From Bacillota bacterium (GTDB lineage: Bacteria; Bacillota_A; Clostridia; Tissierellales; Peptoniphilaceae): 10,239 nt of DNA. The position numbers and the translations under genes were made by a program. Numbering within the stretch: position 1 is the stretch's first letter; every line of letters starts with the position of its first letter. The stretch is taken from the NCBI GenBank assembly GCA_023418535.1, contig JAEZZN010000026.1, positions 1 through 10,239 on the forward strand, read 5' to 3'. Of the stretch, positions 1-6,939 are shown piece after piece. Under the pieces are notes generated by a model that had not been told where the DNA came from, ran no database searches, and saw only the letters and a list, made by a program, of their open reading frames with translations.

Positions 1-11
1 TCACAGCCATC

Positions 12-55
12 GAAGCGAATCAAGAGCCGCTTCGCTCTTCCTCTTGACACGCTTC
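12..55. repeat. Imperfect inverted repeat, 15-bp arms
   Basis: Arms at 12-26 (GAAGCGAATCAAGAG) and 41-55 (CTCTTGACACGCTTC) pair at 13 of 15 positions around a 14-base loop. The loop itself repeats the CGCTTC motif, so alternative pairings exist. It lies inside the presumed IS fragment and is followed by no T-run in either direction, so it does not look like an intrinsic terminator. Confidence 0.6.
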
Positions 56-109
56 AATGTCTGATGAGGATGGTGGCTTAAGGTCGGAAGCAACAAATTA
101 AGCACAATG

Positions 110-139
110 AAAAAGAGCTACCCAACAAGAGTAACTCTT
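110..139 (-). terminator. Possible leftward terminator hairpin
   Basis: AAGAGCTAC (113-121) pairs with GTAACTCTT (131-139) at 8 of 9 positions around a 9-base loop. Read leftwards, the stem ends in a run of five T followed by C, which is weakly terminator-like. It lies about 260 bp downstream of the last gene of the nan operon and is the only candidate terminator I found for that transcript. The short T-run and one mismatch keep confidence low. Confidence 0.3.
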
Positions 140-232
140 CATAAAAATTTAGTCTAACTTTTTGGGGTCACTATAAACATCTCATCTTTTTGGAATGTTT
201 CTCGATTATTTTTGAGACTTTTGCCCAGCCTC

Positions 233-396
233 ACCTATAATTATTTTCGAAAAAAGTCTTATAATATTATATTGCGAAGAAAAAAGAGAATAACGTTGAA
301 TTATTTTATCCATATGAATATAAATCTTCATTTAGTATTTCTTCTAGTTAAATTGTATCCCTAATAAAAGAGTAAATGTTATATTTGATTAATAGA
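233..396. other. Intergenic DNA without recognisable features
   Basis: This is AT-rich sequence between the IS-like end and the stop codon of the last operon gene. It contains a 12-base perfect palindrome TATAATATTATA (260-271) and, overlapping the stop codon of the neighbouring gene, GATTAAATTTTAATC (395-409). Both are pure A/T-type palindromes expected by chance in such DNA. I see no gene, RNA or convincing terminator here. Confidence 0.5.
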
Positions 397-855
397 TTAA
401 ATTTTAATCTCATCAAAGTAATTCACTTTAATTTTAAAAACAATTTTTTTGTAACTATAAGGTACTTTTGAATAAATACTTGGCTTATGTAAATCCCAAG
501 GATATACCACGTAAAACATATTCTGATCAACTTTAAAAAAATGTTTATCTTCAGAAATATAGAACTGAACATCTTTTTTCTCACTATAATCGGAAGATGC
601 TATTGCATTTTTTGTAACCTCCCATGAAAACACTTCTATGCCTTCCAGTATTAAATGAATGTCAATATATTCTTGGTGTTTTTCAAATTCTTTTTTCAAA
701 TAATGTGTAGATGTTCCTTCTTGAATAGAGTAATAACCATTAGATATAATTTGAATTTCATTTAAATTAAGACTTTCTGCTTTAGCGATAATAGCATTAA
801 TGTCTTCTTCTAAAAAGTTATATTTGGAAAAATTTTCTATACTATCTATTATCAT
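397..855 (-). CDS. nanQ: YhcH/YjgK/YiaL (DUF386) family protein, probable sialic acid anomerase NanQ
   Basis: This 152-residue protein belongs to the small cupin-like YhcH family. The E. coli member (YhcH/NanQ, in the nan operon) speeds interconversion of sialic acid anomers, which helps because some transport and release steps deliver an anomer the lyase does not use. Family marks are visible: the EKHQEYIDIH segment (58-67) followed by LILEGIE (68-74), and YPWDLHKP (118-125). H60, H67, E74 and H123 are plausible metal or catalytic residues by analogy. The length is typical of the family. The gene is the last of the operon, 23 bp after the oxidoreductase gene, with AAGGTGA just upstream of its ATG. 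Its place in a nanEKA operon supports the sialic acid role. The exact reaction in this organism is inferred. Confidence 0.8.
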   Translation of the reverse strand: MIIDSIENFSKYNFLEEDINAIIAKAESLNLNEIQIISNGYYSIQEGTSTHYLKKEFEKHQEYIDIHLILEGIEVFSWEVTKNAIASSDYSEKKDVQFYISEDKHFFKVDQNMFYVVYPWDLHKPSIYSKVPYSYKKIVFKIKVNYFDEIKI

Positions 856-878
856 TAGTTCACCTTAAAACCTTATTA

Positions 879-1979
879 TTAACTATTAACTATTTCTTCA
901 AGCCTTACTATCTTATCTTCTTTTAAAGATAAGGTCAACGCATCCGCAGTAGCTATTGAGTTCATAGCAGCAGTTCCATCCAATAAAGGTTTGAACTCAT
1001 CCGGTACTTCATACCCACTCATTAATTCATTTAATAGTTTCATTTCCTTCTTCATTATACTATGAAGCCACATTGGTGGTTTCTTTTCTGGTTTACCATA
1101 CATAATAGCTCCATCCATTAAAGTACTATTATAAATAGCTGTTCGATCCTCATCTTCTTCTTTTGTCTCATGTACTAAATGTTTTTCTTCATATTCAATT
1201 GTTTTGATAATCATTTCAACATCATGCATATCAATTTTAATGTACCCCTTAGTTCCTTGTATAAGAAGATAATGTTCACTTTTTCTAAAGGCCGATCCAT
1301 ATTCTAATAAAGCATATCTATCGTCTTTGAATTCTAATGTAATTAATAATAAATCATCTTCATCACCAAAACCTGGCCCTTTATGTGCAACATTCCCACC
1401 TCTCATAACAACTTTATTTGGAACACCCATAAGAAACTGAATCATATCTAATTCATGAATATGGTGATATAAATGACCACCTGATTTAGAGCGAATCTTC
1501 TTCCAACTAATTTCATCTTGCATTTCTTCCCAACCATTCCTTGCTGAATGGCAATACAAAATTTCTCCAATATCTCCATTATTAATTACCTGTTTTGCTT
1601 TTTGAATTCCATTGAAAAAGTTCATTACATGACCGGCAAAAAACATTACATTGTTTTTCTTACATGCATCAACCATTTCCTTACAGTCCTGATAATTCAA
1701 AGCAATTGGTTTTTCACAAAAAACATGTATTCCTTTTTCAGCTGCTTTTAAAACTGGTTCTTTATGAAGATAATTTGGTGATGCAACAATAACAGCATCC
1801 ATATCATTATTAAAGAATTCCTCAAATGAATCAGTATAAGTTGAGTTTAATTCTTCAGCTATATTTGTTCTATCTTCGACATCATAAACTGAAACTATTT
1901 CTACATTATTAAAATCTTTTATTATTCTTCCTAGCTCTGCTCCGAAATATCCTGCACCATATAAACCATATTTTGTCAT
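879..1979 (-). CDS. Gfo/Idh/MocA family NAD-dependent oxidoreductase, candidate 2,7-anhydro-Neu5Ac oxidoreductase (NanOx/YjhC-like)
   Basis: The protein has 366 residues. An N-terminal Rossmann fold is shown by the glycine-rich GAGYFG (8-13), and the family's CEKP motif (88-91) supplies the usual catalytic lysine, K90. A histidine-rich GGHLYHHIHELD segment (167-178) stands where this family places its second active-site motif. Members of this family in sialic acid clusters (RgNanOx of Ruminococcus gnavus, YjhC/NanY of E. coli) convert 2,7-anhydro-Neu5Ac to Neu5Ac through a redox-neutral, NAD-dependent cycle. The gene starts 17 bp after the second permease, with an AGAGGGG ribosome binding site 7 bp from the ATG. 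Family membership is certain. The substrate is inferred from the operon; another sialic acid derivative or an unrelated sugar acid is possible. Confidence 0.85.
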   Translation of the reverse strand: MTKYGLYGAGYFGAELGRIIKDFNNVEIVSVYDVEDRTNIAEELNSTYTDSFEEFFNNDMDAVIVASPNYLHKEPVLKAAEKGIHVFCEKPIALNYQDCKEMVDACKKNNVMFFAGHVMNFFNGIQKAKQVINNGDIGEILYCHSARNGWEEMQDEISWKKIRSKSGGHLYHHIHELDMIQFLMGVPNKVVMRGGNVAHKGPGFGDEDDLLLITLEFKDDRYALLEYGSAFRKSEHYLLIQGTKGYIKIDMHDVEMIIKTIEYEEKHLVHETKEEDEDRTAIYNSTLMDGAIMYGKPEKKPPMWLHSIMKKEMKLLNELMSGYEVPDEFKPLLDGTAAMNSIATADALTLSLKEDKIVRLEEIVNS

Positions 1980-1996
1980 AAATTTTCCCCTCTATT

Positions 1997-2821
1997 CTAT
2001 TTAACTGAACCTTCAGCTAAACCTCCTGTTATTTTCTTTTGTATAATCAAAAAGAATACAATTGATGGTAGTACAACTAATGCAGACGCTGCCATTAGTT
2101 GACCCCAACTAATAATTTCTTGACTTTCTAATGCTCTTAAAGCAACTGCAATTGTTGTTTTATCTGTGCTATTAATTAGTACCAATCCATATAAAAATTC
2201 ATTCCAAGCATTAATAAATGTATAAATTGCAGTTGAAACAATTCCAGGTGTGATAATTGGCACTACAACTTTAGAAAACACTTGCCATTTATTAGCACCA
2301 TCTATTCTAGCAGCTTCTTCAATACCTAGTGGTACAGTCTGAAAAAATCCGACTAGTAACCAAATTGCATATGGTACACTAAATGATAAGTATACTAATA
2401 TTAGACCAACTCGAGTATTTACCAATCTAAGTGCGGCCATAATAACAGAGAAAGGTATTGCTAGTAGTATCGTTGGAAACATATAGGTACTAATTAATAA
2501 CCTTGTTATTACCTTTCCTACTTTTGGAAAGAATCTTATAATACCATATGCTGCAAGAGTTGACACAAAAATTGTCACCAATGTAGTTGAGAGTGCAATT
2601 ATTAAACTATTAATCAAATTAGAACCAAAGTTTAAATCTTTAAGTACATAGATATAATTTTCAAGTGTCCATGCTTCTGGTAAAATTTTGGTGGGATTAT
2701 TATTAATCTCAGCACTTGTTTTAAAAGAAGATAATAAAATCCATATTAAAGGGAAAGCTGCTAAAACTGATGCTAAAACTAATATTATATGATAAAATGA
2801 ATCTCTAACTTTTTTTACCAT
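1997..2821 (-). CDS. ABC sugar transporter permease, MalG/UgpE type (CUT1 family)
   Basis: This 274-residue integral membrane protein has about six hydrophobic segments (roughly residues 9-31, 69-93, 105-130, 137-161, 190-212 and 242-260). The cytoplasmic EAA loop, which docks the ATPase, is clear at 169-188, beginning EEAARIDGA. The NAWNEFLYGL segment (204-213) and the AEGSVK ending are typical of MalG-like permeases. It is the second half of a heterodimeric channel with the preceding permease. Its ATG lies inside the 3' end of that gene (17-bp overlap), which suggests translational coupling, and AAGGAGGG is 7 bp upstream. Together with its neighbours it resembles SatABC/NanUVW sialic acid importers of streptococci. 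The substrate is inferred from context. Confidence 0.92.
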   Translation of the reverse strand: MVKKVRDSFYHIILVLASVLAAFPLIWILLSSFKTSAEINNNPTKILPEAWTLENYIYVLKDLNFGSNLINSLIIALSTTLVTIFVSTLAAYGIIRFFPKVGKVITRLLISTYMFPTILLAIPFSVIMAALRLVNTRVGLILVYLSFSVPYAIWLLVGFFQTVPLGIEEAARIDGANKWQVFSKVVVPIITPGIVSTAIYTFINAWNEFLYGLVLINSTDKTTIAVALRALESQEIISWGQLMAASALVVLPSIVFFLIIQKKITGGLAEGSVK

Positions 2822-3716
2822 CAGATGTCCCTCCTTCCCATTTATCTAAGAATGTAAAGATAAACAATGCTAAAACTATTAAGAATAAAAGCATTATAAT
2901 TGTGATAGCTGCAGATTTTCCGAGTAATTTAGTTCCCCAACCTGTATTATAAGCAAAAATTGGTAACGTAGTTGTTGCATTAGCTGGCCCTCCACCAGTT
3001 AACAAGAAAACCATATCAAAGTTTGTAAATACCCAAATCGTTCTAAGAACAACCAATAATCCTATAACATTTTTTATATGAGGTACCGTAATATGTCTGA
3101 ATCTTTGAAAAGATTTTGCACCATCAATTTTTGCTGCCTCATATTGATCTGTTGGAATTGTCTGTAAAGCCGAAAGGATATTAACCATCATCATAGGTGC
3201 TCCAAACCAAATATTAATGAATAAAATTGTAGGAAATACTAAATTTCCATCACTTAAGAATTGAGGTACGTGATCGGTAATTCCAATATCCACAAGTAGA
3301 TTTGGTACAAAACCATAAACTCCATTTAATAGATACTTCCATATTATTGAAATCACAATAGCTGGGAAAGCCCAAGGTATAATTAATATCGTACGATAAA
3401 CAGTTTTACCGAAATTCACTTTATTTACTAATAGTGCCAATAGCATTCCAACTGCTAATTGTAAAGTAATAGAAAGTGCCGTCCATTTTATTGAAAACCA
3501 GAAAGCATGATAAAATCTTTTGTCAGTTAAAACTTCAATATAATTTTTAAAACCTACAAAGTTATAAGTTGGTCTTGTTAAATGTTTACTTGTAAAACTA
3601 TAGAATAAACTAGAAAACACTGGAAAAATTATCAAAGATATCACTATTAGGACAGCAGGAAAGACGAATATCCAACTGCCAATCTTATCTCTAATTTTAT
3701 TAAGGTTCACTTTCAT
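2805..3716 (-). CDS. ABC sugar transporter permease, MalF/UgpA type (CUT1 family)
   Basis: This integral membrane protein of about 303 residues has hydrophobic segments near 14-40, 72-98, 109-130, 159-181, 217-239 and 268-290. The EAA loop begins EAAKIDGA (193-200), and a GGGP motif (241-244) is typical of MalF/UgpA-like subunits. It pairs with the next permease and receives substrate from the binding protein encoded 37 bp upstream. The start needs care: the AGGAGG ribosome binding site (3718-3723) is only 1 base from the ATG at 3716 but 7 bases from an in-frame GTG at codon 3 (3710), so GTG is probably the real start and the protein two residues shorter. No ATPase gene accompanies the transporter. 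Confidence 0.92.
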   Translation of the reverse strand: MKVNLNKIRDKIGSWIFVFPAVLIVISLIIFPVFSSLFYSFTSKHLTRPTYNFVGFKNYIEVLTDKRFYHAFWFSIKWTALSITLQLAVGMLLALLVNKVNFGKTVYRTILIIPWAFPAIVISIIWKYLLNGVYGFVPNLLVDIGITDHVPQFLSDGNLVFPTILFINIWFGAPMMMVNILSALQTIPTDQYEAAKIDGAKSFQRFRHITVPHIKNVIGLLVVLRTIWVFTNFDMVFLLTGGGPANATTTLPIFAYNTGWGTKLLGKSAAITIIMLLFLIVLALFIFTFLDKWEGGTSDGKKS

Positions 3717-3717
3717 C

Positions 3718-3723
3718 CCTCCT
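3718..3723 (-). promoter_or_regulatory. Ribosome binding site that argues for a GTG start of the first permease
   Basis: AGGAGG on the minus strand ends one base before an ATG (3716-3714) and seven bases before an in-frame GTG (3710-3708). One-base spacing is too short for normal initiation, so the GTG is favoured. Confidence 0.6.
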
Positions 3724-3753
3724 ACTATAATTATTTATAGTTTGTATATTATC

Positions 3754-5079
3754 TCAGTAACCCAGTGACTCAAAAATCGCGTTTAATTCTTCTTCAGCAT
3801 TTTGAGCTGCTAATTCTACCTCGGTGCCATTAACTAGAATATCTTGAAACATAGCTTCAATAATCCCTTGAGATGTTAATAAACCTGCTTGCACACTTGG
3901 CCCATGCTCATAGCCAATTGCAGTTCCTTTTTCCACCGCATCAGAAATAATTTTAGCAGACTCTTTGAATTGCTGAATTCTTTCATTAGATAAGTATTTA
4001 TCGTTCTCAGTGATATCCATTAATGATGGCAGCATTCCAACAGGTGTGGCTGAAAGGAAGTCAATGTATCGATCTGTTTCAAACAAAAACTCAATAAAAG
4101 CCTTAGCTGTCTCTGGATGTTTGCTATTTTTCCATACTACTAAAGGGATATTTGATGTTTCTATTCCATAATCTTGATCACTATCATCTTTTTTCGGCAC
4201 AGGAGCTGCTTCTATATATTCTAAAAGTTCTGGCGAGTTCTCGGCTACTCCTCCAATTTGGAAACCACTATTAAAATCAAAAGCTGTTCTACCTTGATAA
4301 TACAATGTCGCTTGATCTAATACATTATAGTTGACAGAATCTTGAGGTGAAACTGTATGATAAATGTCAACCCAATATTTTATACCTTCAATTGCCTCTG
4401 GACTTGTTAAATTAGCCTTTAAGTCATCTGTCAGTAAACTTCCGCCTATACTTCTAACATAGAAATTTAAAAAGCGAGTGCCCATATAATCATTAGATCC
4501 GGTTGGAAATGATAATCCAAAAACGTCCTCTTCTCCTTCGTTAATTATTTTTGCAGCCTCACTTAAATCACTCCAAGTTTTAGGTATTTCTAAGTTATAT
4601 TTTTCTAATAAATCCTTACGAACCCACATTACTTGCGCGTGTGAATATAAAGGAATTGAATAATTTGACTCATCAACAGTACCTTCATTTATTGATACCT
4701 CTGCAAATCTATCTCTACCAATATTATCAATTGTATCATTCAATGGTATTATTGCTTCAGCATCAATCATTTCTACAATATGATTAGGAAGCGCTGTACT
4801 TAAATCAGGCACGTTACCAGATGCTAATCCAGATGTCCATTTTGTATAAAAATCTCCCCAAGAGAAAGTTTCAATAGTAATAGTTACATCCGGATGAAGT
4901 TCTTCAAATTCCCTTGCTGCTTGATTTATTGATTCAAATCTAGGACCTTGTGTAAAAGAATGCCACATTGTTATATTACCAGAGAGTGATTCTTCTGCTT
5001 TTATTCCTACACTAAAAATCGAAGTAAAGGAGAGAGAAGCAACAATTAACGCAACCAAAATTTTATTTATACTTTTCAT
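3754..5079 (-). CDS. Extracellular sugar-binding protein of a CUT1 ABC transporter, probable sialic acid binding (SatA/NanU-like)
   Basis: This 441-residue family 1 solute-binding protein matches the usual length. Residues 1-28 form a secretion signal: lysines at 2 and 6, a hydrophobic core of about 8-25, then IKA|EE as a signal peptidase I-like site. The mature start NITMWHSFTQGP (35-46) is characteristic of carbohydrate-binding family members, as is the EFLFETDRY-type C-terminal half. Unusually for a Gram-positive binding protein there is no lipobox cysteine in the signal region, so the membrane anchor is missing. The start is well supported by AGGAGG 8 bp upstream of the ATG. The gene lies 12 bp after nanA, with both permeases following. 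Binding of Neu5Ac, 2,7-anhydro-Neu5Ac or another sialoside is inferred from the operon. Confidence 0.9.
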   Translation of the reverse strand: MKSINKILVALIVASLSFTSIFSVGIKAEESLSGNITMWHSFTQGPRFESINQAAREFEELHPDVTITIETFSWGDFYTKWTSGLASGNVPDLSTALPNHIVEMIDAEAIIPLNDTIDNIGRDRFAEVSINEGTVDESNYSIPLYSHAQVMWVRKDLLEKYNLEIPKTWSDLSEAAKIINEGEEDVFGLSFPTGSNDYMGTRFLNFYVRSIGGSLLTDDLKANLTSPEAIEGIKYWVDIYHTVSPQDSVNYNVLDQATLYYQGRTAFDFNSGFQIGGVAENSPELLEYIEAAPVPKKDDSDQDYGIETSNIPLVVWKNSKHPETAKAFIEFLFETDRYIDFLSATPVGMLPSLMDITENDKYLSNERIQQFKESAKIISDAVEKGTAIGYEHGPSVQAGLLTSQGIIEAMFQDILVNGTEVELAAQNAEEELNAIFESLGY

Positions 5080-5091
5080 TTTATATTCCTC

Positions 5092-6015
5092 CTAGTTTAA
5101 TAAATATTTATATCTGTCGACGTAATTATCTATTTGCTTCACTAACTTATTAATTTTGTTAACATCATTATTTGTAATTTTTGACAATGGCTTTCTAACT
5201 TCACCAATATCTATTCCTTTACTTCGTAATATACCTTTTATTACTGAATACATATTACCTTCACATTCAAAAAAACCAAATATCACATTATTGATAGCAT
5301 ACTGAATTTCCCTTGCTAACTCGATTTCATTTATTTTTAAAGCTTTTTCAATTGCTAAAAAAAGCTCTGGCATTGCTCCATATGTTCCTCCTATTCCTCC
5401 ATCTGCTCCCATCACTCGCCCACCTATATATTGCTCATCAGGTCCATTAAAGACAACGACTTTTCCATCAGCATTCTTTTTAAATAAATATATATCTTGG
5501 ATAGGCATCGATGAATTTTTTACACCAATAACATTTTCATATTCCAACATTTTTTGGAATTGTTTAATTGATAAAGTATAGTTTGTTGTAGCCGGTATGT
5601 TATAGATAAAGAAATCTAAATCTGTAGCTTGAATCATATCTGCCCAATAGTCCTCAATAGATTGCTCTGGCAATCTAAAATATATAGGTGGAATCGCGGC
5701 AATCGCATCAACATTTAGTGATTCTGCATGTTTGGCTAACTCTATACTATCTTTTGTTGAATTAGCTGCGATATGTGCGATTATAATTAAATCTTTACCA
5801 ACAGCTTCCACAACAGATTCAAGGACTAATTTTCTTTCTTCTACGTTTTGATAAATACATTCTCCTGAACTTCCTCCAACATATAGCCCGTTTACACCTT
5901 TATCTCTTAAATATATTGCTAAATTCTTTATCCTTTCAGGACTTATATTTCCTTGGTTATCGTAACACGCATAAAATGCGGGAATAACACCCTTATACTT
6001 TTCTAAATTTCTCAT
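5092..6015 (-). CDS. nanA: N-acetylneuraminate lyase
   Basis: The enzyme performs retro-aldol cleavage of N-acetylneuraminate to N-acetylmannosamine and pyruvate through a Schiff base, in the cytoplasm. The 307-residue protein is a class I aldolase TIM barrel of the DapA/NanA family. Visible residues are GGSSGE (47-52, carboxylate-binding loop), catalytic Tyr138 in FIYNIPA, Schiff-base Lys166 in GVKNSS and the GPDE substrate loop (191-194). These agree closely with Tyr137 and Lys165 of E. coli NanA. The length fits the family. GAGGTGA precedes the ATG, and the gene lies 8 bp after nanK. Dihydrodipicolinate synthase is the main alternative, but the neighbouring nanE and nanK genes settle the assignment as NanA. 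Confidence 0.93.
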   Translation of the reverse strand: MRNLEKYKGVIPAFYACYDNQGNISPERIKNLAIYLRDKGVNGLYVGGSSGECIYQNVEERKLVLESVVEAVGKDLIIIAHIAANSTKDSIELAKHAESLNVDAIAAIPPIYFRLPEQSIEDYWADMIQATDLDFFIYNIPATTNYTLSIKQFQKMLEYENVIGVKNSSMPIQDIYLFKKNADGKVVVFNGPDEQYIGGRVMGADGGIGGTYGAMPELFLAIEKALKINEIELAREIQYAINNVIFGFFECEGNMYSVIKGILRSKGIDIGEVRKPLSKITNNDVNKINKLVKQIDNYVDRYKYLLN

Positions 6016-6023
6016 AATTCACC

Positions 6024-6935
6024 TCAATTTTTTTTACAACTGTTTATTATAGTTTTCCTAACAGCACCAATTATACTAGCATCATTTCCTTGATGAGCTG
6101 GCATTATTTTTTCCGGTAAAAAAATACTAGATTGAATTTTACTTCTTATCTTCTTTTCAATTTTATTTGTTAGTTTTTCTCCTCTTTCTGAAATCCCCCC
6201 TCCTATTATTATGTACTGAGGATTACACATATAAATTATTATCATTAAACCTGTTGAAATTACATCTATAAACTCTTCAATAACCTCGTGAGCTAGTTTA
6301 TCTCCTTGGTCAAAATACGAAAATATATCTTTTCCATTCACATCTGATATTATTTCCTTCTTATTCAAATAATTTCTGATTAACGCACTTGTAGACCCTA
6401 TTTCTTGCCATGTTTTACCCAATATATCGATATACCCAACTTCGCCAGCAGCATTAGAATAACCTGAAATAATTTCATTATTAATTATTAATGATCCGCC
6501 AATCCCTGTCCCTAAAGATATATAGATTATTGGGTTTTCAGTAACTATTTTTTCCTTCCACACTTCTCCAAGTGCTGCCGCATTAACATCATTGAGTACA
6601 TTGCAAGGAATTTTAAATTTTGCCTCAATCTTTTCTTTTATTTTTTCTCCTGTATAACCTGGTATAGTTGGTCCAGAATAAATAATTACCCCCTTTTTTT
6701 CATCAACTACACCTGCAGATGCAATACCTATTCCTTGAATGCTTTTATCCGAGTGTATCATCATTAGTTGTTCAATTTCAAAAACAACTTGATTTAATAT
6801 ATCATTAGTTGAATTTACAAAATCAATTTTAGTCTTAATATATCTTTTAGGCCCAATAATATCTCCCATTAAGTTAACAAGTGATGATTTTATACCTGTT
6901 CCACCTATATCAACACCAATGTAATATTGCTTCAT
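6024..6935 (-). CDS. nanK: ROK-family N-acetylmannosamine kinase lacking the zinc-binding motif
   Basis: This kinase would phosphorylate ManNAc to ManNAc-6-P with ATP. The 303-residue protein has the ROK/actin-like phosphate-binding motif DIGGTGIK (9-16), the catalytic Asn115-Asp116 pair in LNDVNAAALGE, and the LGTGIGGS second phosphate loop (141-148). Most ROK kinases carry GEIGH followed by CxCGxxGCxE, which binds zinc. Here the same region reads GEVGYIDI (164-171) and QEIGSTSAL (177-185), so the His ligand is Tyr and the cysteines are absent. Zinc-free ROK relatives exist in Firmicutes, so the protein is probably functional. Its TAGGTGA ribosome binding site overlaps the nanE stop codon (4-bp gap), indicating coupling. 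Substrate specificity is inferred from the operon; glucose or another hexosamine cannot be excluded by sequence alone. Confidence 0.88.
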   Translation of the reverse strand: MKQYYIGVDIGGTGIKSSLVNLMGDIIGPKRYIKTKIDFVNSTNDILNQVVFEIEQLMMIHSDKSIQGIGIASAGVVDEKKGVIIYSGPTIPGYTGEKIKEKIEAKFKIPCNVLNDVNAAALGEVWKEKIVTENPIIYISLGTGIGGSLIINNEIISGYSNAAGEVGYIDILGKTWQEIGSTSALIRNYLNKKEIISDVNGKDIFSYFDQGDKLAHEVIEEFIDVISTGLMIIIYMCNPQYIIIGGGISERGEKLTNKIEKKIRSKIQSSIFLPEKIMPAHQGNDASIIGAVRKTIINSCKKN

Positions 6936-6939
6936 ACTT

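Larger units (their letters stand above)
1..232. mobile_element. Decayed terminal fragment of an insertion sequence (IS1182-like end)
   Basis: This stretch has visibly higher G+C than the following intergenic DNA and contains no long reading frame. Its inner boundary at 214-232 reads, on the minus strand, GAGGCTGGGCAAAAGTCTC. From memory this resembles the GAGGCTGGGAC-type terminal repeat of IS1182-family elements common in Bacillales; I could not search for it. A second IS-like motif, TTTTTGGGGTCA at 159-170, lies inside it. A short open frame on the plus strand (1-81, ending TAA) and another on the minus strand (81-1) are both too short to assign, so I cannot tell which way a transposase would run. 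The element continues beyond the left edge. Family assignment is tentative; that this is non-native, IS-derived sequence is more secure. Confidence 0.45.

Noticed and set aside
1..81. Short plus-strand frame ending in TAA as a transposase C-terminus
   Set aside because: Twenty-six codons without a recognisable motif; the opposite strand is equally open, so neither frame is called.
215..259. AGACTTTT / AAAAGTCT 8-bp inverted repeat across the IS border
   Set aside because: The arms are 29 bases apart, low in complexity, and straddle the presumed IS end, so chance is likely.
395..409. Palindrome GATTAAATTTTAATC at the end of the last operon gene, as a terminator
   Set aside because: It is almost entirely A/T with no G/C-rich stem or T-tail, and it overlaps the stop codon.
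1548..1751. 67-codon open frame on the plus strand inside the oxidoreductase gene
   Set aside because: It is antisense to a well-conserved coding region, has no ribosome binding site and no recognisable motif.
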